In this document: positions 43,361 to 52,814 of the stretch, piece after piece
How the letters are laid out: every line of letters starts with the position of its first letter
Numbering within the stretch: position 1 is the first letter of the stretch
Assembly (NCBI RefSeq): GCF_037478005.1
Contig: NZ_CP144164.1
Span: forward strand, 3,162,001 to 3,226,000
Length of the DNA stretch: 64,000 nucleotides
DNA from: Alteromonas sp. M12
GTDB taxonomy: Bacteria > Pseudomonadota > Gammaproteobacteria > Enterobacterales > Alteromonadaceae
Direction: 5' to 3'
The notes under the pieces: model-generated
Databases searched by the model: none
The model's input: only the letters and a program-made list of their open reading frames with translations
Told to the model about the DNA's origin: nothing
Made by a program: the position numbers and the translations under genes

Positions 43361-43964
43361 TAAGCGCTCCCCTTAAGCAGCTTTGGATACAATGAAACGC
43401 TTTTTGCGCACCTTTTTGAATATCCAACTCACTCAAAACATTTTGTTGATGGAACATTTTGAGCGCTTCGCTAAACTCGCGCCACTTTGCTAAACGAAAA
43501 TCACCGTAACTTTTGAAAAATGACAGACCTGCAGATTCACTAAGCCAATCATGTTTATTCAACCGCAGTTCAATATGCGCTCCTCCCAAAGTAGCTCCTT
43601 CCATGACATATAACATTCCCATCGCCTCAGCACTGCTGGAGGCAACAATTTCGATGTTTTGATTAACAATGGCGGGAATGGTTTGCAACTGTGACGACAA
43701 ATATTCAATATCATTTTGTAACCATTGCAACTTGCTTCTGCCCGCGATTAACTCGTTAGTCTCTGGGTAGTCACGAAGCACATTTTCCATTGCCACATAA
43801 CTTGCATAAAATGCCTGTAGAATTTGCAAATAGGTATTGCAGCTCAGGTTTCTATGAAATAGAAACCTAGACAAATCACTTTCTACTGAACGATGAAGTT
43901 CCGCTGTTTCAGTTTTTACAAATACACCAATATCCATACTTGGGTTATTAATTCGGTTATTCAT
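43353..43964 (-). CDS. bphO: heme oxygenase BphO
   Basis: A 203-residue biliverdin-forming heme oxygenase of the bacteriophytochrome-linked type. TAELHRSVESDLSRFLFHRN holds the proximal His, FYASYVAMENVLRDYP follows, and MLYVMEGATLGGAHIELRL is the conserved distal-helix glycine motif. It ends eight bases inside bphP, so the two are translationally coupled. It opens heme to biliverdin, the phytochrome chromophore. Cytoplasmic. Confidence 0.92.
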   Translation of the reverse strand: MNNRINNPSMDIGVFVKTETAELHRSVESDLSRFLFHRNLSCNTYLQILQAFYASYVAMENVLRDYPETNELIAGRSKLQWLQNDIEYLSSQLQTIPAIVNQNIEIVASSSAEAMGMLYVMEGATLGGAHIELRLNKHDWLSESAGLSFFKSYGDFRLAKWREFSEALKMFHQQNVLSELDIQKGAQKAFHCIQSCLRGALNE

Positions 43965-44030
43965 TATATGAGTAGGTAACTAGCAAAATGATGGAATTTT
44001 TCAAGGTAATATATAAATTTCTCACCATCT

Positions 44031-45860
44031 TTATGACTTATCATCCTTAGATTTAACAGCCGTTTCTGATTCTATTTGTTTGGGGATCACTAAGCTCATT
44101 ATTCGCCACCCCGCTTTAGGTTCTAACGATTTTTTGTTCGTAATCATCCGTAATTTATTGTGACTATCAAATGCGCACAAAAGCAATAAATTACCTTCGT
44201 ATTCTTGCAAATAATCTTCCATGGAAAAACTTTCCGTTAACCGAGTTGTTTTGATTTTGGCACCTTTGGCCACCCAACTTGCTAACTTTCCATAGGTAAT
44301 TCCGTCCGCGAATAATCCCAATTTTTTCGCATAGGATTCTGATACTTGATGGCTAGGTCTTTGTTGTTGCTCATTATTACTTAAACCTAATACAGTTCCT
44401 TTCCCCATTTCATCTTCGAAATGAAAGGTCACCATAGGATTTAATTGGCGGTAAGGCGACATGACCAGCACTCTGCCAAATAGGGTGAAATCCAAGGTCC
44501 GTGAAGCATGTTCAGACATTGGATTACCAAAGTAAGTGGGAATATTCAGCATTCTAGCGGACCGAATAGAGTCCCAGTTTGTATCGGCTACACACACATT
44601 TACATCATTATCCATCAGTTCTTTGGCAAACATTCTACAAAATTCACCCCCTCCAAAGATCAAATACCCATTTGGTTTAGGGGCACGAATGCCAAGCCAT
44701 TGGGCCACGTGAACGGCGGTTAAACTCTGCACCACAACGGTAGAAATGATCACGAGAAAAACTAAAGGTACTAGTACTTCAATTTGCGCATAATTAAGCG
44801 CCTCTAACTTCAATGAAAACAAAGCAGATACTGCCGCAGCAACAATTCCTCTGGGTGCAACCCAACTTAAGAATGCTTGCTCGCGCCAATTTAAACCTGT
44901 TTTCAGGGAAGAAACCATCACCGAAATTGGCCTGACAACAAACATTATTGCCAATAAAACAATGATCGCGCCCCAGCCTACATTGAGAATGGAATCCAAC
45001 TGAATCCTCGAGGCCAATAAGATAAACAAGCCAGAAATTAACAGTACACTTAAGGTTTCTTTAAATTCTAGTATGTCATCGACATCAACATCGCGCATAT
45101 TAGCCAACCACATCCCCATAATTGTCACAGTGAGTAATCCAGACTCGTGAGCCATCATGTTTGAACCGGCAAATGCGCCTAACATCAAGGTAAGCACAGC
45201 GGTATTGCGTAAATAATGAGGAATGAGATTTCGTCTCAGGGCAAGTCCGAGCAAATACCCCATTACAGCACCAACACCAAGACCTATCCCTACTGTTATG
45301 CTAAATGCCCATAGAGTGTGACTCAGCGCATCCTGCGTAGAAATAATATATTCGTATACCAACACTGCTAACAAGGCGCCTATAGGATCAATAATAATCC
45401 CTTCCCAGCGCAGAATATTTGCTAATTTATTGCTTGGTCTGACGGTACGCAGCATGGGAACAATAACGGTTGGTCCAGTCACGGTAACAATTGCACCAAA
45501 TAGAAATGCCATTTCCCAAGACATATCTAAAACTAGATGAGTGATCACAGCCACTAAACACCAGGTCAAAACCGCTCCTGATGTACACAAATTTCGAACC
45601 ATCGAACCGTGTCCGCGTAAATCTTCAAACCTTAGTGTTAACGCACCTTCAAAGAGAATAATCGCGACAGACAACGACACCACAGGAAACAATAAGTCAC
45701 CAAAGATTTGATCGGCATTAATCACACCGGTAACGGGGCCAACTATAATCCCAACAATTAACAGAGGTAAGATTGCGGGTAGTTTTATGCGATAGGCAAA
45801 ATATTGACAAAAAATGGATAACAATCCAACCAAAACCAGTCCAGCAGTAATATCAATCAA
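44031..45860 (-). CDS. CPA1-type Na+/H+ antiporter with C-terminal RCK/TrkA-like domain
   Basis: A 609-residue protein. About twelve membrane segments fill the first 400 residues, including ALTLRFEDLRGHGSMVRNLC and GAIVTVTGPTVIVPMLRTVR and the paired acidic/Asn region of cation-proton antiporters, with WVAPRGIVAAAVSALFSLKL near the end. A soluble TrkA-N-like domain with NGYLIFGGGEFCRMFAKELM follows, then a possible TrkA-C part. It should exchange Na+ (or K+) for H+ under nucleotide or redox control. It lies 66 bases upstream of bphO on the same strand, so co-transcription is possible but not certain. Confidence 0.88.
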   Translation of the reverse strand: MIDITAGLVLVGLLSIFCQYFAYRIKLPAILPLLIVGIIVGPVTGVINADQIFGDLLFPVVSLSVAIILFEGALTLRFEDLRGHGSMVRNLCTSGAVLTWCLVAVITHLVLDMSWEMAFLFGAIVTVTGPTVIVPMLRTVRPSNKLANILRWEGIIIDPIGALLAVLVYEYIISTQDALSHTLWAFSITVGIGLGVGAVMGYLLGLALRRNLIPHYLRNTAVLTLMLGAFAGSNMMAHESGLLTVTIMGMWLANMRDVDVDDILEFKETLSVLLISGLFILLASRIQLDSILNVGWGAIIVLLAIMFVVRPISVMVSSLKTGLNWREQAFLSWVAPRGIVAAAVSALFSLKLEALNYAQIEVLVPLVFLVIISTVVVQSLTAVHVAQWLGIRAPKPNGYLIFGGGEFCRMFAKELMDNDVNVCVADTNWDSIRSARMLNIPTYFGNPMSEHASRTLDFTLFGRVLVMSPYRQLNPMVTFHFEDEMGKGTVLGLSNNEQQQRPSHQVSESYAKKLGLFADGITYGKLASWVAKGAKIKTTRLTESFSMEDYLQEYEGNLLLLCAFDSHNKLRMITNKKSLEPKAGWRIMSLVIPKQIESETAVKSKDDKS

Positions 45861-46261
45861 GTACTTTCCTTAATATCTCAGTTAAACTTTCCAATAATTT
45901 TCTTAATAGCTTTTAATGCCAGTATTAAGCATTTTTTAACTAAATGACGAACAGCTATAGTTGTAAATGAATCAACAAATCCCATTTAAACAATAACAAA
46001 TGGTAAGTAGCATTTATACAGGTTACTCAGCTTCGATACAATCCAACCGATGACCAATTAATTTACGAAAAGTGAGGCAAAAAAGTTTACAATTGCGCTT
46101 AAGTTCTAGTTGGAAATTAGTTTGTAAGATTTTGCTATCAAGATCTCAAGCATAATACCTGCCTTGAAATAGCCTTTTTGACCCCATTTTTTAACCGATG
46201 ATCAAACTATCAGGTTTGATGCGATCAACATTCGATATTTTGACCGAGAAGTAAATACAGC
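45861..46261. other. divergent promoter region antiporter/marC
   Basis: A 401-base noncoding gap between divergent genes. It is AT-rich. One inverted repeat is visible, ATCAAAC-TATCAG-GTTTGAT at 46201-46220, about 40 bases before marC and possibly an operator. No promoter could be assigned with confidence. Confidence 0.4.
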
Positions 46262-46876
46262 ATGATGGAACAAACAATAAATGACTTTTTAATTATTTGG
46301 GCAACTGTTGACCCAATAGGCACTATGGCGCTTTTTGCTGGGTTAACCAGTAGCCTTACGCCAGCAGAGCGCCGTAAAACAGCATTCAAAACAATAATTT
46401 ATTCCAGCTTGGTACTTTTGGGAGCAATTGTAGTTGGTCAAATCATCCTAACGGCAATGGGAATTAGTCTGTTGTCTTTTAAAGTGGCCGGCGGCATCAT
46501 TTTATTTCTGTTTGGAATTAAAATGATTTTTGATGATAATTCAAGCCGTAAAGAAATGGATAAAGATCATGATATGGCCGTGTTCCCTTTGGCGATTCCA
46601 GCTACTGCCTCTCCAGGAGCAATTTTAGCAGTTATCCTATTAACCGATAATTATACTCATCCTATTGAAGAACAAATTACTACCGCTTTGGTGATGTTAA
46701 GTGTATTGCTTATCACCCTTGTATTGTTGCTGCTGTCTGGAAAAATCATACGCATTATCGGCTCTGGTGGAGCCTCTATTCTTACCCGCATTATGGGGAT
46801 GATTTTAGCCGCACTTTCAGTTGAGTTTGTGATTGAAGCATTATCTATTGAGAAGTGGATTAGTAGTTTCTCTTAA
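46262..46876 (+). CDS. MarC family integral membrane protein
   Basis: A 204-residue protein with six hydrophobic segments and the MarC pattern: IWATVDPIGTMALFAGLTSS near the N-terminus, GGIILFLFGIKMIF, and the PLAIPATASPGAILAVILLT motif. Function of the family (also called UPF0056, NAAT) is not settled; an inner-membrane transporter is assumed. It is a single gene followed by a strong bidirectional terminator. The start may be either of two adjacent ATGs. Confidence 0.88.
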   Translation: MMEQTINDFLIIWATVDPIGTMALFAGLTSSLTPAERRKTAFKTIIYSSLVLLGAIVVGQIILTAMGISLLSFKVAGGIILFLFGIKMIFDDNSSRKEMDKDHDMAVFPLAIPATASPGAILAVILLTDNYTHPIEEQITTALVMLSVLLITLVLLLLSGKIIRIIGSGGASILTRIMGMILAALSVEFVIEALSIEKWISSFS

Positions 46877-46893
46877 GTAACTAAATAAAGATC

Positions 46894-46922
46894 AAAAAGG
46901 GAGCCTTATCAGCTCCCTTTTT
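46894..46922. terminator. bidirectional terminator marC/aminopeptidase
   Basis: AAAAAGGGAGC-CTTATCA-GCTCCCTTTTT: an 11-base perfect stem with A- and T-runs on the two sides, serving both convergent genes. Confidence 0.92.
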
Positions 46923-46951
46923 ATTTAAAACAACTTCACTGCTGCCCTTTG

Positions 46952-48859
46952 TTATTCAACAAATCCCTGATTAACATGCACTGTCAATGGATGATAACCA
47001 GGCTTAGCCTCTTCAAATGCGCGTTTGGCAAATGCTTTACCTTCTACAGTTTTAGCTAACTCTCGATACAAAGGTTTGACTAACTTATTGCGACCAATTC
47101 CGACCAAATAACTATAGAGTCTCTCATAGGCAGGTTTATATTCATTTTTCACTGCGATTAATAACCAGCTGTGAGCAATTTCATTGTTCTTACTCGCCGT
47201 TAATTGGAAGGTACTATCAAGTTCAACCAACTGCATATCCTTTAGCTTCTGTGGCATATTATTTAAAAAGTACAGCCATTGATGAACAGTCCAATCTTGA
47301 GTATTAATCTGTTTAGCGCTTAAACTTCCCTCTAACCAAGCATCACGTACTGTATCAACTTTACTAAATGCATCTGATTCTGGCATGGGTGCTCCATCTG
47401 GAATACCCGGTTCAAAAATCCATTGATGAATACGCTCTTTGTCTAAAACATCTGCGTAAGTAGTCAGTAACGTTTGATCCAAATAGCTCACAAATTGATC
47501 GGTTGTAATACTTTTGAACGCAAAATGATTAAAATATTCAAGTAGAAACTTATCGAAATTATCTCGCCCTACTTTTTGTTCGATTTCGCGAAGAAATAAA
47601 GCGCCCTTTTCGTAAGGAATATTTGAAAATACGTCATCGGGATTACGTCCTCGTAAATCAATCGCCAGAATTTCATCATTTTCAGGTAACGCAGCAATAT
47701 CGGCTTGTAAGTCTTGGTATCCCAAAACCGCTTCCATATTGTAGCGGTCTGTTCCGTAGATCATTTCCATAATCCGATAGGTTAAATAAGTCGTAAAACC
47801 TTCGTTTAACCATAGATCCCGCCAAGTCGCATTCGTCACTGTATTGCCAGACCAACTGTGAGCAAGTTCATGAGCAATTAGAGACACTAGACTTTTGTCT
47901 CCAGCAATAACTGTCGGTGTTATAAAGGATAAACGCGGATTCTCCATTCCACCAAAAGGAAATGACGGCGGTAAAATCAATAAATCGTAACGATCCCAAC
48001 TATAGGGCCCATAGGTCTTTTCAGTCGCTTCTAACATACTTTCGGTGTCTTCGAACTCACTCGCCGCGGCATCAAGGATTGATGGCTCGGCGTAAACACC
48101 TGTGCGCTCGCCCATGGCTTTGAAATGAAGGTCACCTATTGCCAATGCGATTAAATAAGACGGTATAGGTTGCGGCATATTAAATTCATAAACGCCGTCT
48201 CGGGGTGTAACAGGATCATTTGCAGCACTCATTACCGCGAGCAATTCTTTAGGCGTGCGAATAGTGGCTGTATAGGTCACTCTCACCTGTGGTGAGTCTT
48301 GTAATGGAATGAAACTACGAGCATGAACAGCCTGTGCTTGGGTAAATAGAAATGGATACTGTTTACCGGCAGTTTGTTCTGGTGTTAACCACTGAGCGCC
48401 TGACGCATCTTTTGAGGTGTGGTAACTTATGCTGACTTGATTACCTTGTTCGGGCAACGTAATGTGCAGCGCTGAGCCCAGATTTGGAACTTCTTTTTGA
48501 AGCTCAAAGGCAACCGGTGTATTTCCTGAAGTCACCTCCAAAATGGTTAATCCCCGAGTATCCAAAATCAGGGTTTTCCCTTGCTCATCAACTTTTTGAT
48601 AAGTAAGCGTTGCCGTGCCTATCAATTGTTTTTTGTCAAAATCTGCGGTCAAATCTAAATCGATGTGTGAAACTTTCACAACATCCGGGTTAGCAAAAGA
48701 ATGATAATCTTTAGCATGGTCTATTTGCGTTTGTTTTGATGTTTGCTGTGGTGTTTTCTGTGGTGTTTGTGGTGCTTTGATTTCAGCGGGTTGTTCAGGA
48801 TTTGAACATGCCAGCAAAGTAGATATCCATAAAAATGCAAGATAACGAATACTTTTCAT
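46952..48859 (-). CDS. M1 family aminopeptidase lipoprotein (LTA4 hydrolase-like)
   Basis: A 635-residue zinc aminopeptidase. The signal peptide ends with LLAC, a lipobox, so the enzyme is probably membrane-anchored in the envelope. FPFGGMENPRLSFIT is the substrate-binding GxMEN motif. LIAHELAHSWSGN is the zinc HExxH, and WLNEGFTTYL carries the third zinc ligand Glu. The C-terminal helical domain resembles leukotriene A4 hydrolase-type M1 enzymes of bacteria. It removes N-terminal residues from peptides, so a role in peptide scavenging is likely. Confidence 0.93.
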   Translation of the reverse strand: MKSIRYLAFLWISTLLACSNPEQPAEIKAPQTPQKTPQQTSKQTQIDHAKDYHSFANPDVVKVSHIDLDLTADFDKKQLIGTATLTYQKVDEQGKTLILDTRGLTILEVTSGNTPVAFELQKEVPNLGSALHITLPEQGNQVSISYHTSKDASGAQWLTPEQTAGKQYPFLFTQAQAVHARSFIPLQDSPQVRVTYTATIRTPKELLAVMSAANDPVTPRDGVYEFNMPQPIPSYLIALAIGDLHFKAMGERTGVYAEPSILDAAASEFEDTESMLEATEKTYGPYSWDRYDLLILPPSFPFGGMENPRLSFITPTVIAGDKSLVSLIAHELAHSWSGNTVTNATWRDLWLNEGFTTYLTYRIMEMIYGTDRYNMEAVLGYQDLQADIAALPENDEILAIDLRGRNPDDVFSNIPYEKGALFLREIEQKVGRDNFDKFLLEYFNHFAFKSITTDQFVSYLDQTLLTTYADVLDKERIHQWIFEPGIPDGAPMPESDAFSKVDTVRDAWLEGSLSAKQINTQDWTVHQWLYFLNNMPQKLKDMQLVELDSTFQLTASKNNEIAHSWLLIAVKNEYKPAYERLYSYLVGIGRNKLVKPLYRELAKTVEGKAFAKRAFEEAKPGYHPLTVHVNQGFVE

Positions 48860-48975
48860 TTATTTTCCTAGTGAACTTTTTAGCTAATTGTGACATAAAA
48901 CTAGTTAGAACCGAAAGCATAGCCGTTAATTTAAAGCTAGGTTAAGTGAAACATTAATTGTCGACAGGGGGTGTT

Positions 48976-49560
48976 ATGGCTAAACAAAATGAACAAGATA
49001 TTTCGACGTTTTTGGATGCGATGCAAGATGTTAAGCCCCTCCCTAAACAAGATACAGTAACCACCTTGAAAACCAAGCCAACCCTCGCACAAAGCTTAAA
49101 ACGAGAGGCTTTGCAAAGAGAGTTAAATTTAGCGCAAAATCATTTAAGTACCGAGTACGTAGAACCTTTAGACCCCTACGATCACCTTATTTACAAAAAG
49201 TCGGGAGTTCAAGAAGGTGTATTTAAAAATTTACGTTTAGGCAAATACAAGATCGACGCGACCCTTAATATGCAGCAGTATAAATTTGAACAAGCTAGAC
49301 AAGCACTGTTTGAAACAGTTCTGCAATCCCAACAAAAGGGTATTAGAACGTTATTAGTAAAACATGGAATAGGTTTGAATAGTCAGCCTTTCCCTGCATT
49401 TCTAAAAAGTTATGTGTACAAATGGTTACAGCAAATGCCGCAAGTTTTGGCCTTTCATACGGCGCAAAAACACCATGGCGGAGTTGCCTCTGTGTATGTT
49501 TTACTGAAAAAAAGTGAAACAGACAAAGCTTTAAATCGAGAGTTACATCGAAAGAAATAA
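48976..49560 (+). CDS. Smr-domain protein, SmrA-like
   Basis: A 194-residue protein ending in a small-MutS-related domain: IDATLNMQQYKFEQARQALF, TLLVKHGIGLNSQPFPAFLK, VLAFHTAQKHHGGVASVYVL. SmrA/SmrB proteins are nucleases; SmrB cleaves mRNA at collided ribosomes, and SmrA's role is less clear. The frame opens at a TTG (48958), but GGGGG lies six bases before the ATG at 48976, which I prefer. A perfect 11-base stem-loop (49622-49650) follows the gene. Confidence 0.85.
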   Translation: MAKQNEQDISTFLDAMQDVKPLPKQDTVTTLKTKPTLAQSLKREALQRELNLAQNHLSTEYVEPLDPYDHLIYKKSGVQEGVFKNLRLGKYKIDATLNMQQYKFEQARQALFETVLQSQQKGIRTLLVKHGIGLNSQPFPAFLKSYVYKWLQQMPQVLAFHTAQKHHGGVASVYVLLKKSETDKALNRELHRKK

Positions 49561-49621
49561 CAGGTTAACAAGCCGAGTTTGATGATGTTTTGCGAAGAGT
49601 GTATACAAGGTACAGTAGTAA

Positions 49622-49650
49622 AGCTAAGGTAGGCAAAGGCTACCTTAGCT
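49622..49650. terminator. stem-loop after smrA
   Basis: AGCTAAGGTAG-GCAAAGG-CTACCTTAGCT, a perfect 11-base stem in the convergent gap between smrA and the mutarotase gene. No long T-run on either side, so it is a plausible but not classical terminator. Confidence 0.6.
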
Positions 49651-49668
49651 GAGTAAGGTCACAATTAA

Positions 49669-50019
49669 TCAGCCATTTTTTTGCAGATCAAATATGGTTT
49701 GCATAGGTTGCCATTTAGCGTTTTGCTGTTGGCTGTCCACTTTCTGAAAACGTTCCATCAGCCTTTCCCATTCTTGCACTTTGGGATTTTCGCTATCTAA
49801 CTTGGCTTTAGCTTCAAAACTAAAGCCAGGCTTGACGTCTAACACCATCACCAATTGTGTATCTAGTCGAAATATTTGCATATTTTCAATGCCAGAAGCG
49901 CGGATACTCTCAAGTACCTCTGGCCACACTGCACCTGGTTGATGGTACTCTTCATATAAGCGAATTAATTCATCATCATCCTGTAATTCAAGACGAAGAC
50001 AATAACGCTGATTATCCAT
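49669..50019 (-). CDS. L-rhamnose/L-fucose mutarotase family protein
   Basis: A 116-residue RhaM-type protein (YiiL/DUF718 fold): YCLRLELQDDDELIRLYEEY, HQPGAVWPEVLESIRASGIE, NMQIFRLDTQLVMVLDV and the C-terminal WQPMQTIFDL match the family, including the His and Trp residues of the active pocket. It interconverts sugar anomers. Directly downstream of fucP in a fucose-polymer island, L-fucose is the likely sugar, rather than rhamnose. The ATG at 50019 is preferred over 50040, since AAGGGG is correctly placed before it. Confidence 0.88.
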   Translation of the reverse strand: MDNQRYCLRLELQDDDELIRLYEEYHQPGAVWPEVLESIRASGIENMQIFRLDTQLVMVLDVKPGFSFEAKAKLDSENPKVQEWERLMERFQKVDSQQQNAKWQPMQTIFDLQKNG

Positions 50020-50065
50020 AGGTCGGTTCCCCTTTCGCATAATGGCTATAAATGTTTTTTATCTT

Positions 50066-51490
50066 TTAAACTTTGTATACGTGATGTGCGCGATAACCAA
50101 ATAGGCTAATCACCACAAAACATAGCAAAGGTAATAAAAAGGAGGTTTTTACTGACGGAATGTCACCAATAATAGGCGCTGCATCAATCATCGCTGCTTG
50201 CAAAGGAGGCATTAATGCACCGCCAACAATGGCCATAACTAAACCAGCAGAACCCAAACTGGCATCATCGCCTAAATCTTTTAGAGCAATACCGTAAATC
50301 GTGGGGAACATCAGTGACATACAAACTGAAATACCAATCAAGCACCATAACCCTAACATTCCGCCTAAAAATATCGTACCCAAAGACAATGTAATACCGC
50401 CTAATGCTAACAACATCAGCAGCGGACCAGGACGAATAAACCCTAATAAAAAAGTACATACAAAACGACTAATTAGAAACAGTGACATTGCCACAATGTT
50501 GTAACCTTGCGCCTCCGATGCAGTGAGGCCTACAGCGGTCATGCCATAGTGGATAATAAATGTCCAACACATGATTTGTGCCCCCACATAAAAGGCCTGT
50601 GCTATCACTCCCTCAATGTAACGACCATTAGTGAATAAGCGCCCAAAGGTTGCGCCTAATTCTTTTAGAGTTAATGGTTTATCATGGGAAATCGTGCGTG
50701 GTAATTTGCTAAATAGAAACACTAAAAACAAAATTCCTACCACCACAGCTATAGCGATGTAAGGGCCTCTTACGGTGATCAAATCAGCCGATTGCATTGC
50801 TTGATGGGCGACAGGTTGGTTTTGCGCAAATTCACTTAACGCGGCAGTCAATTTGCCGTCAACAACGCTAGGCAGCATCTCAGCATATTCAGGATGAACC
50901 GCACGCTCAGCGGCTCGAAACTCTTCCACCTGTAGTTTGTTTAAAATAACAGTAGAAGCTACAAACATGCCGGTTAAAGAACCAATTGGATTAAATGCTT
51001 GGGCTAAATTCAGTCGACGAGTAGCTGTTGCCGGATCACCCATAGACAAAATATAGGGATTTGCAGTGGTTTCTAACAACGCTAAACCACAAGTCAAAAT
51101 ACATAGTGCTGCAAGAAAGAAATTGAATTCTTGCTGGACACTGGCGGGAATAAATAATAGAGCGCCCACGGCGTAAAGCGCAAGCCCCAACAAAATACCT
51201 GATTTATAAGAATATTTACGAATAAATATCGCAGCCGGAACAGCCATGATGCCGTAGCCAAGGTAAAAGGCAAATTGCACCATACTACTTTGTGCATTGG
51301 TGATTAGAAAAATATCTTTAAAAGCTTTTACAAGCGGATTGGTTACGTCATTGGCAAAGCCCCATAATGGGAAAAGCATCGCTACAAGGATAAAAGGCAC
51401 TAACATGCCTTCACCGATTATGCGCGGATGAGATGTGGATTTCTGTTTTGACGCCTGTTGTGCACTAACTGCTTCGACTTGCAATGTCAT
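50066..51490 (-). CDS. fucP: L-fucose:H+ symporter FucP
   Basis: A 474-residue MFS transporter of the FucP/GluP branch with twelve membrane segments. VAMLFPLWGFANDVTNPLVK carries the acidic Asp of the FucP proton-coupling pair region, FYLGYGIMAVPAAIFIRKYS and CGLALLETTANPYIL are family motifs. It brings L-fucose released by the island's glycosidases into the cytoplasm. It follows the iclR-type gene on the same strand after 291 bases that hold two palindromes. Confidence 0.9.
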   Translation of the reverse strand: MTLQVEAVSAQQASKQKSTSHPRIIGEGMLVPFILVAMLFPLWGFANDVTNPLVKAFKDIFLITNAQSSMVQFAFYLGYGIMAVPAAIFIRKYSYKSGILLGLALYAVGALLFIPASVQQEFNFFLAALCILTCGLALLETTANPYILSMGDPATATRRLNLAQAFNPIGSLTGMFVASTVILNKLQVEEFRAAERAVHPEYAEMLPSVVDGKLTAALSEFAQNQPVAHQAMQSADLITVRGPYIAIAVVVGILFLVFLFSKLPRTISHDKPLTLKELGATFGRLFTNGRYIEGVIAQAFYVGAQIMCWTFIIHYGMTAVGLTASEAQGYNIVAMSLFLISRFVCTFLLGFIRPGPLLMLLALGGITLSLGTIFLGGMLGLWCLIGISVCMSLMFPTIYGIALKDLGDDASLGSAGLVMAIVGGALMPPLQAAMIDAAPIIGDIPSVKTSFLLPLLCFVVISLFGYRAHHVYKV

Positions 51491-51781
51491 ATTCTTTCCA
51501 ACTTAATTAATTTAAATGACAGACAGTGATTGAGTTGCCTCTAAAATTCATCGACTCAGGTGATGCAAATTATTGGTTTTGCATCTAACCCAAGACAAAT
51601 CTTTTTGTAAGCAAAAGCGAATTCACGCTTTTACAAAATCAATCAAAGATTCTCACAAAGCGATAACAAGGGCAAGAATTATTTTACATTTAAAACATAA
51701 TTTCATATGCAAACTTAGTTTGCAGTTGTACTTTCGAATAAATTTATAATGACAAAAGCCAATTAGGTGCTTCGCAAATAG
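51491..51781. promoter_or_regulatory. promoter region of fucP with paired palindromes
   Basis: Two clear palindromes lie here: GATGCAAA-8-TTTGCATC (51562-51585) and TGCAAAC-TTA-GTTTGCA (51708-51724). They share the TGCAAA/TTTGCA core and are 140 bases apart. A third imperfect one, with AAAAGCG and CGCTTTT arms, lies between them near 51615-51640. These are good operator candidates for the IclR-type regulator or another sugar regulator, in an otherwise empty gap. Confidence 0.55.
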
Positions 51782-52579
51782 TTAGGAAGCATCAAATCCT
51801 AACGCGGTGGATATCTCAAGCGCTGCCTGTTTGATCAATTTATGGGCGTCGTCGATATTAGTTTGATGTGACCCATCCAGATACTCAAAGAAAGGGACAA
51901 TTAACGCGGCTACTGCTTGATCTTGATAATCAAAAACTGGATAACCGATATCTTGAATCCCCTGTGCTTGCGCACTATGGATACATTCGTAACCTTGACT
52001 CAGAACTTTTCTAACCATTTTATCCAAATTAAAGTCAAGATCAGTAGAGTGATGTGCAGGAATACGACTTAACATTTGTTCGCGAGTATGTTGGTCTGCA
52101 AATGCCAACAACAAGTGTCCTGAACAGGTGTTCATTAAAGGTGCTTCAGCGCCCAAACGCACACTAAATACCCTTTCTGATGGTGAATCCTGCTGTACGA
52201 CTACATGCCCTTTACCTTCATAATATATGACTAAATGGCAAGATTGCTCTATCGCGTAGGACAAGCGTTGTAACACCGGAGTCGCAACACTGGTCAAGCG
52301 TTTAACGGGCGGGAAGCGATGGGCTAAACCAAACATTTTTAAGGTTAGCATGTACCTGTCACTGCCCGGTTGAAGTGAAACATAACCACGTTGTTCCAAC
52401 ACCACTAACATCCTAAATAACTCACCGACTGATCTATTTAGCGTTTTGGTAATCTCACCAATGTTCATGCCTTCAGCTTGATTGGCTAGCAGCTCCAGAA
52501 TATCTAACCCTTTCTCAAGTGCTGGGGCACTGTAAGTTTTGCGTTTAGAGTTTTCTGATTTGTCAGTCGCTTTTGTCAT
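51782..52579 (-). CDS. IclR-family transcriptional regulator
   Basis: A 265-residue regulator. The N-terminal winged helix includes EKGLDILELLANQAEGMNIG and EITKTLNRSVGELFRMLVVL, EQRGYVSLQPGSDRYMLTLK. The C-terminal IclR effector domain has SCHLVIYYEGKGHVVVQQDS, VRLGAEAPLMNTCSGHLLLA and GYECIHSAQAQGIQDIGYPV. Such proteins usually repress sugar-acid or sugar catabolic genes until a small effector binds. Its place between the esterase and fucP makes fucose or a fucose derivative the likely effector. An inverted TTACA-TTTTT-TGTAA occurs upstream at 52630-52644. Confidence 0.92.
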   Translation of the reverse strand: MTKATDKSENSKRKTYSAPALEKGLDILELLANQAEGMNIGEITKTLNRSVGELFRMLVVLEQRGYVSLQPGSDRYMLTLKMFGLAHRFPPVKRLTSVATPVLQRLSYAIEQSCHLVIYYEGKGHVVVQQDSPSERVFSVRLGAEAPLMNTCSGHLLLAFADQHTREQMLSRIPAHHSTDLDFNLDKMVRKVLSQGYECIHSAQAQGIQDIGYPVFDYQDQAVAALIVPFFEYLDGSHQTNIDDAHKLIKQAALEISTALGFDAS

Positions 52580-52814
52580 TTTTGTTCCCTGTTTAACCCT
52601 TGGTAATATTTGTTCTGCAGCATAATGCTTTACATTTTTTGTAAGAACAAGTCTGTTTTTTGCAAACGTTATTATTGCTTATTTAACTAACTAGACGTCA
52701 GACTCGTTAGATTAATAGCTACATTCCCTTTGATTATAAACTATCAATTTTGTTGAATAGAGTAGATTTCAAAACCAGTAGAGTCTGACCTTTTAAAACA
52801 AAATCAACTTTGAG

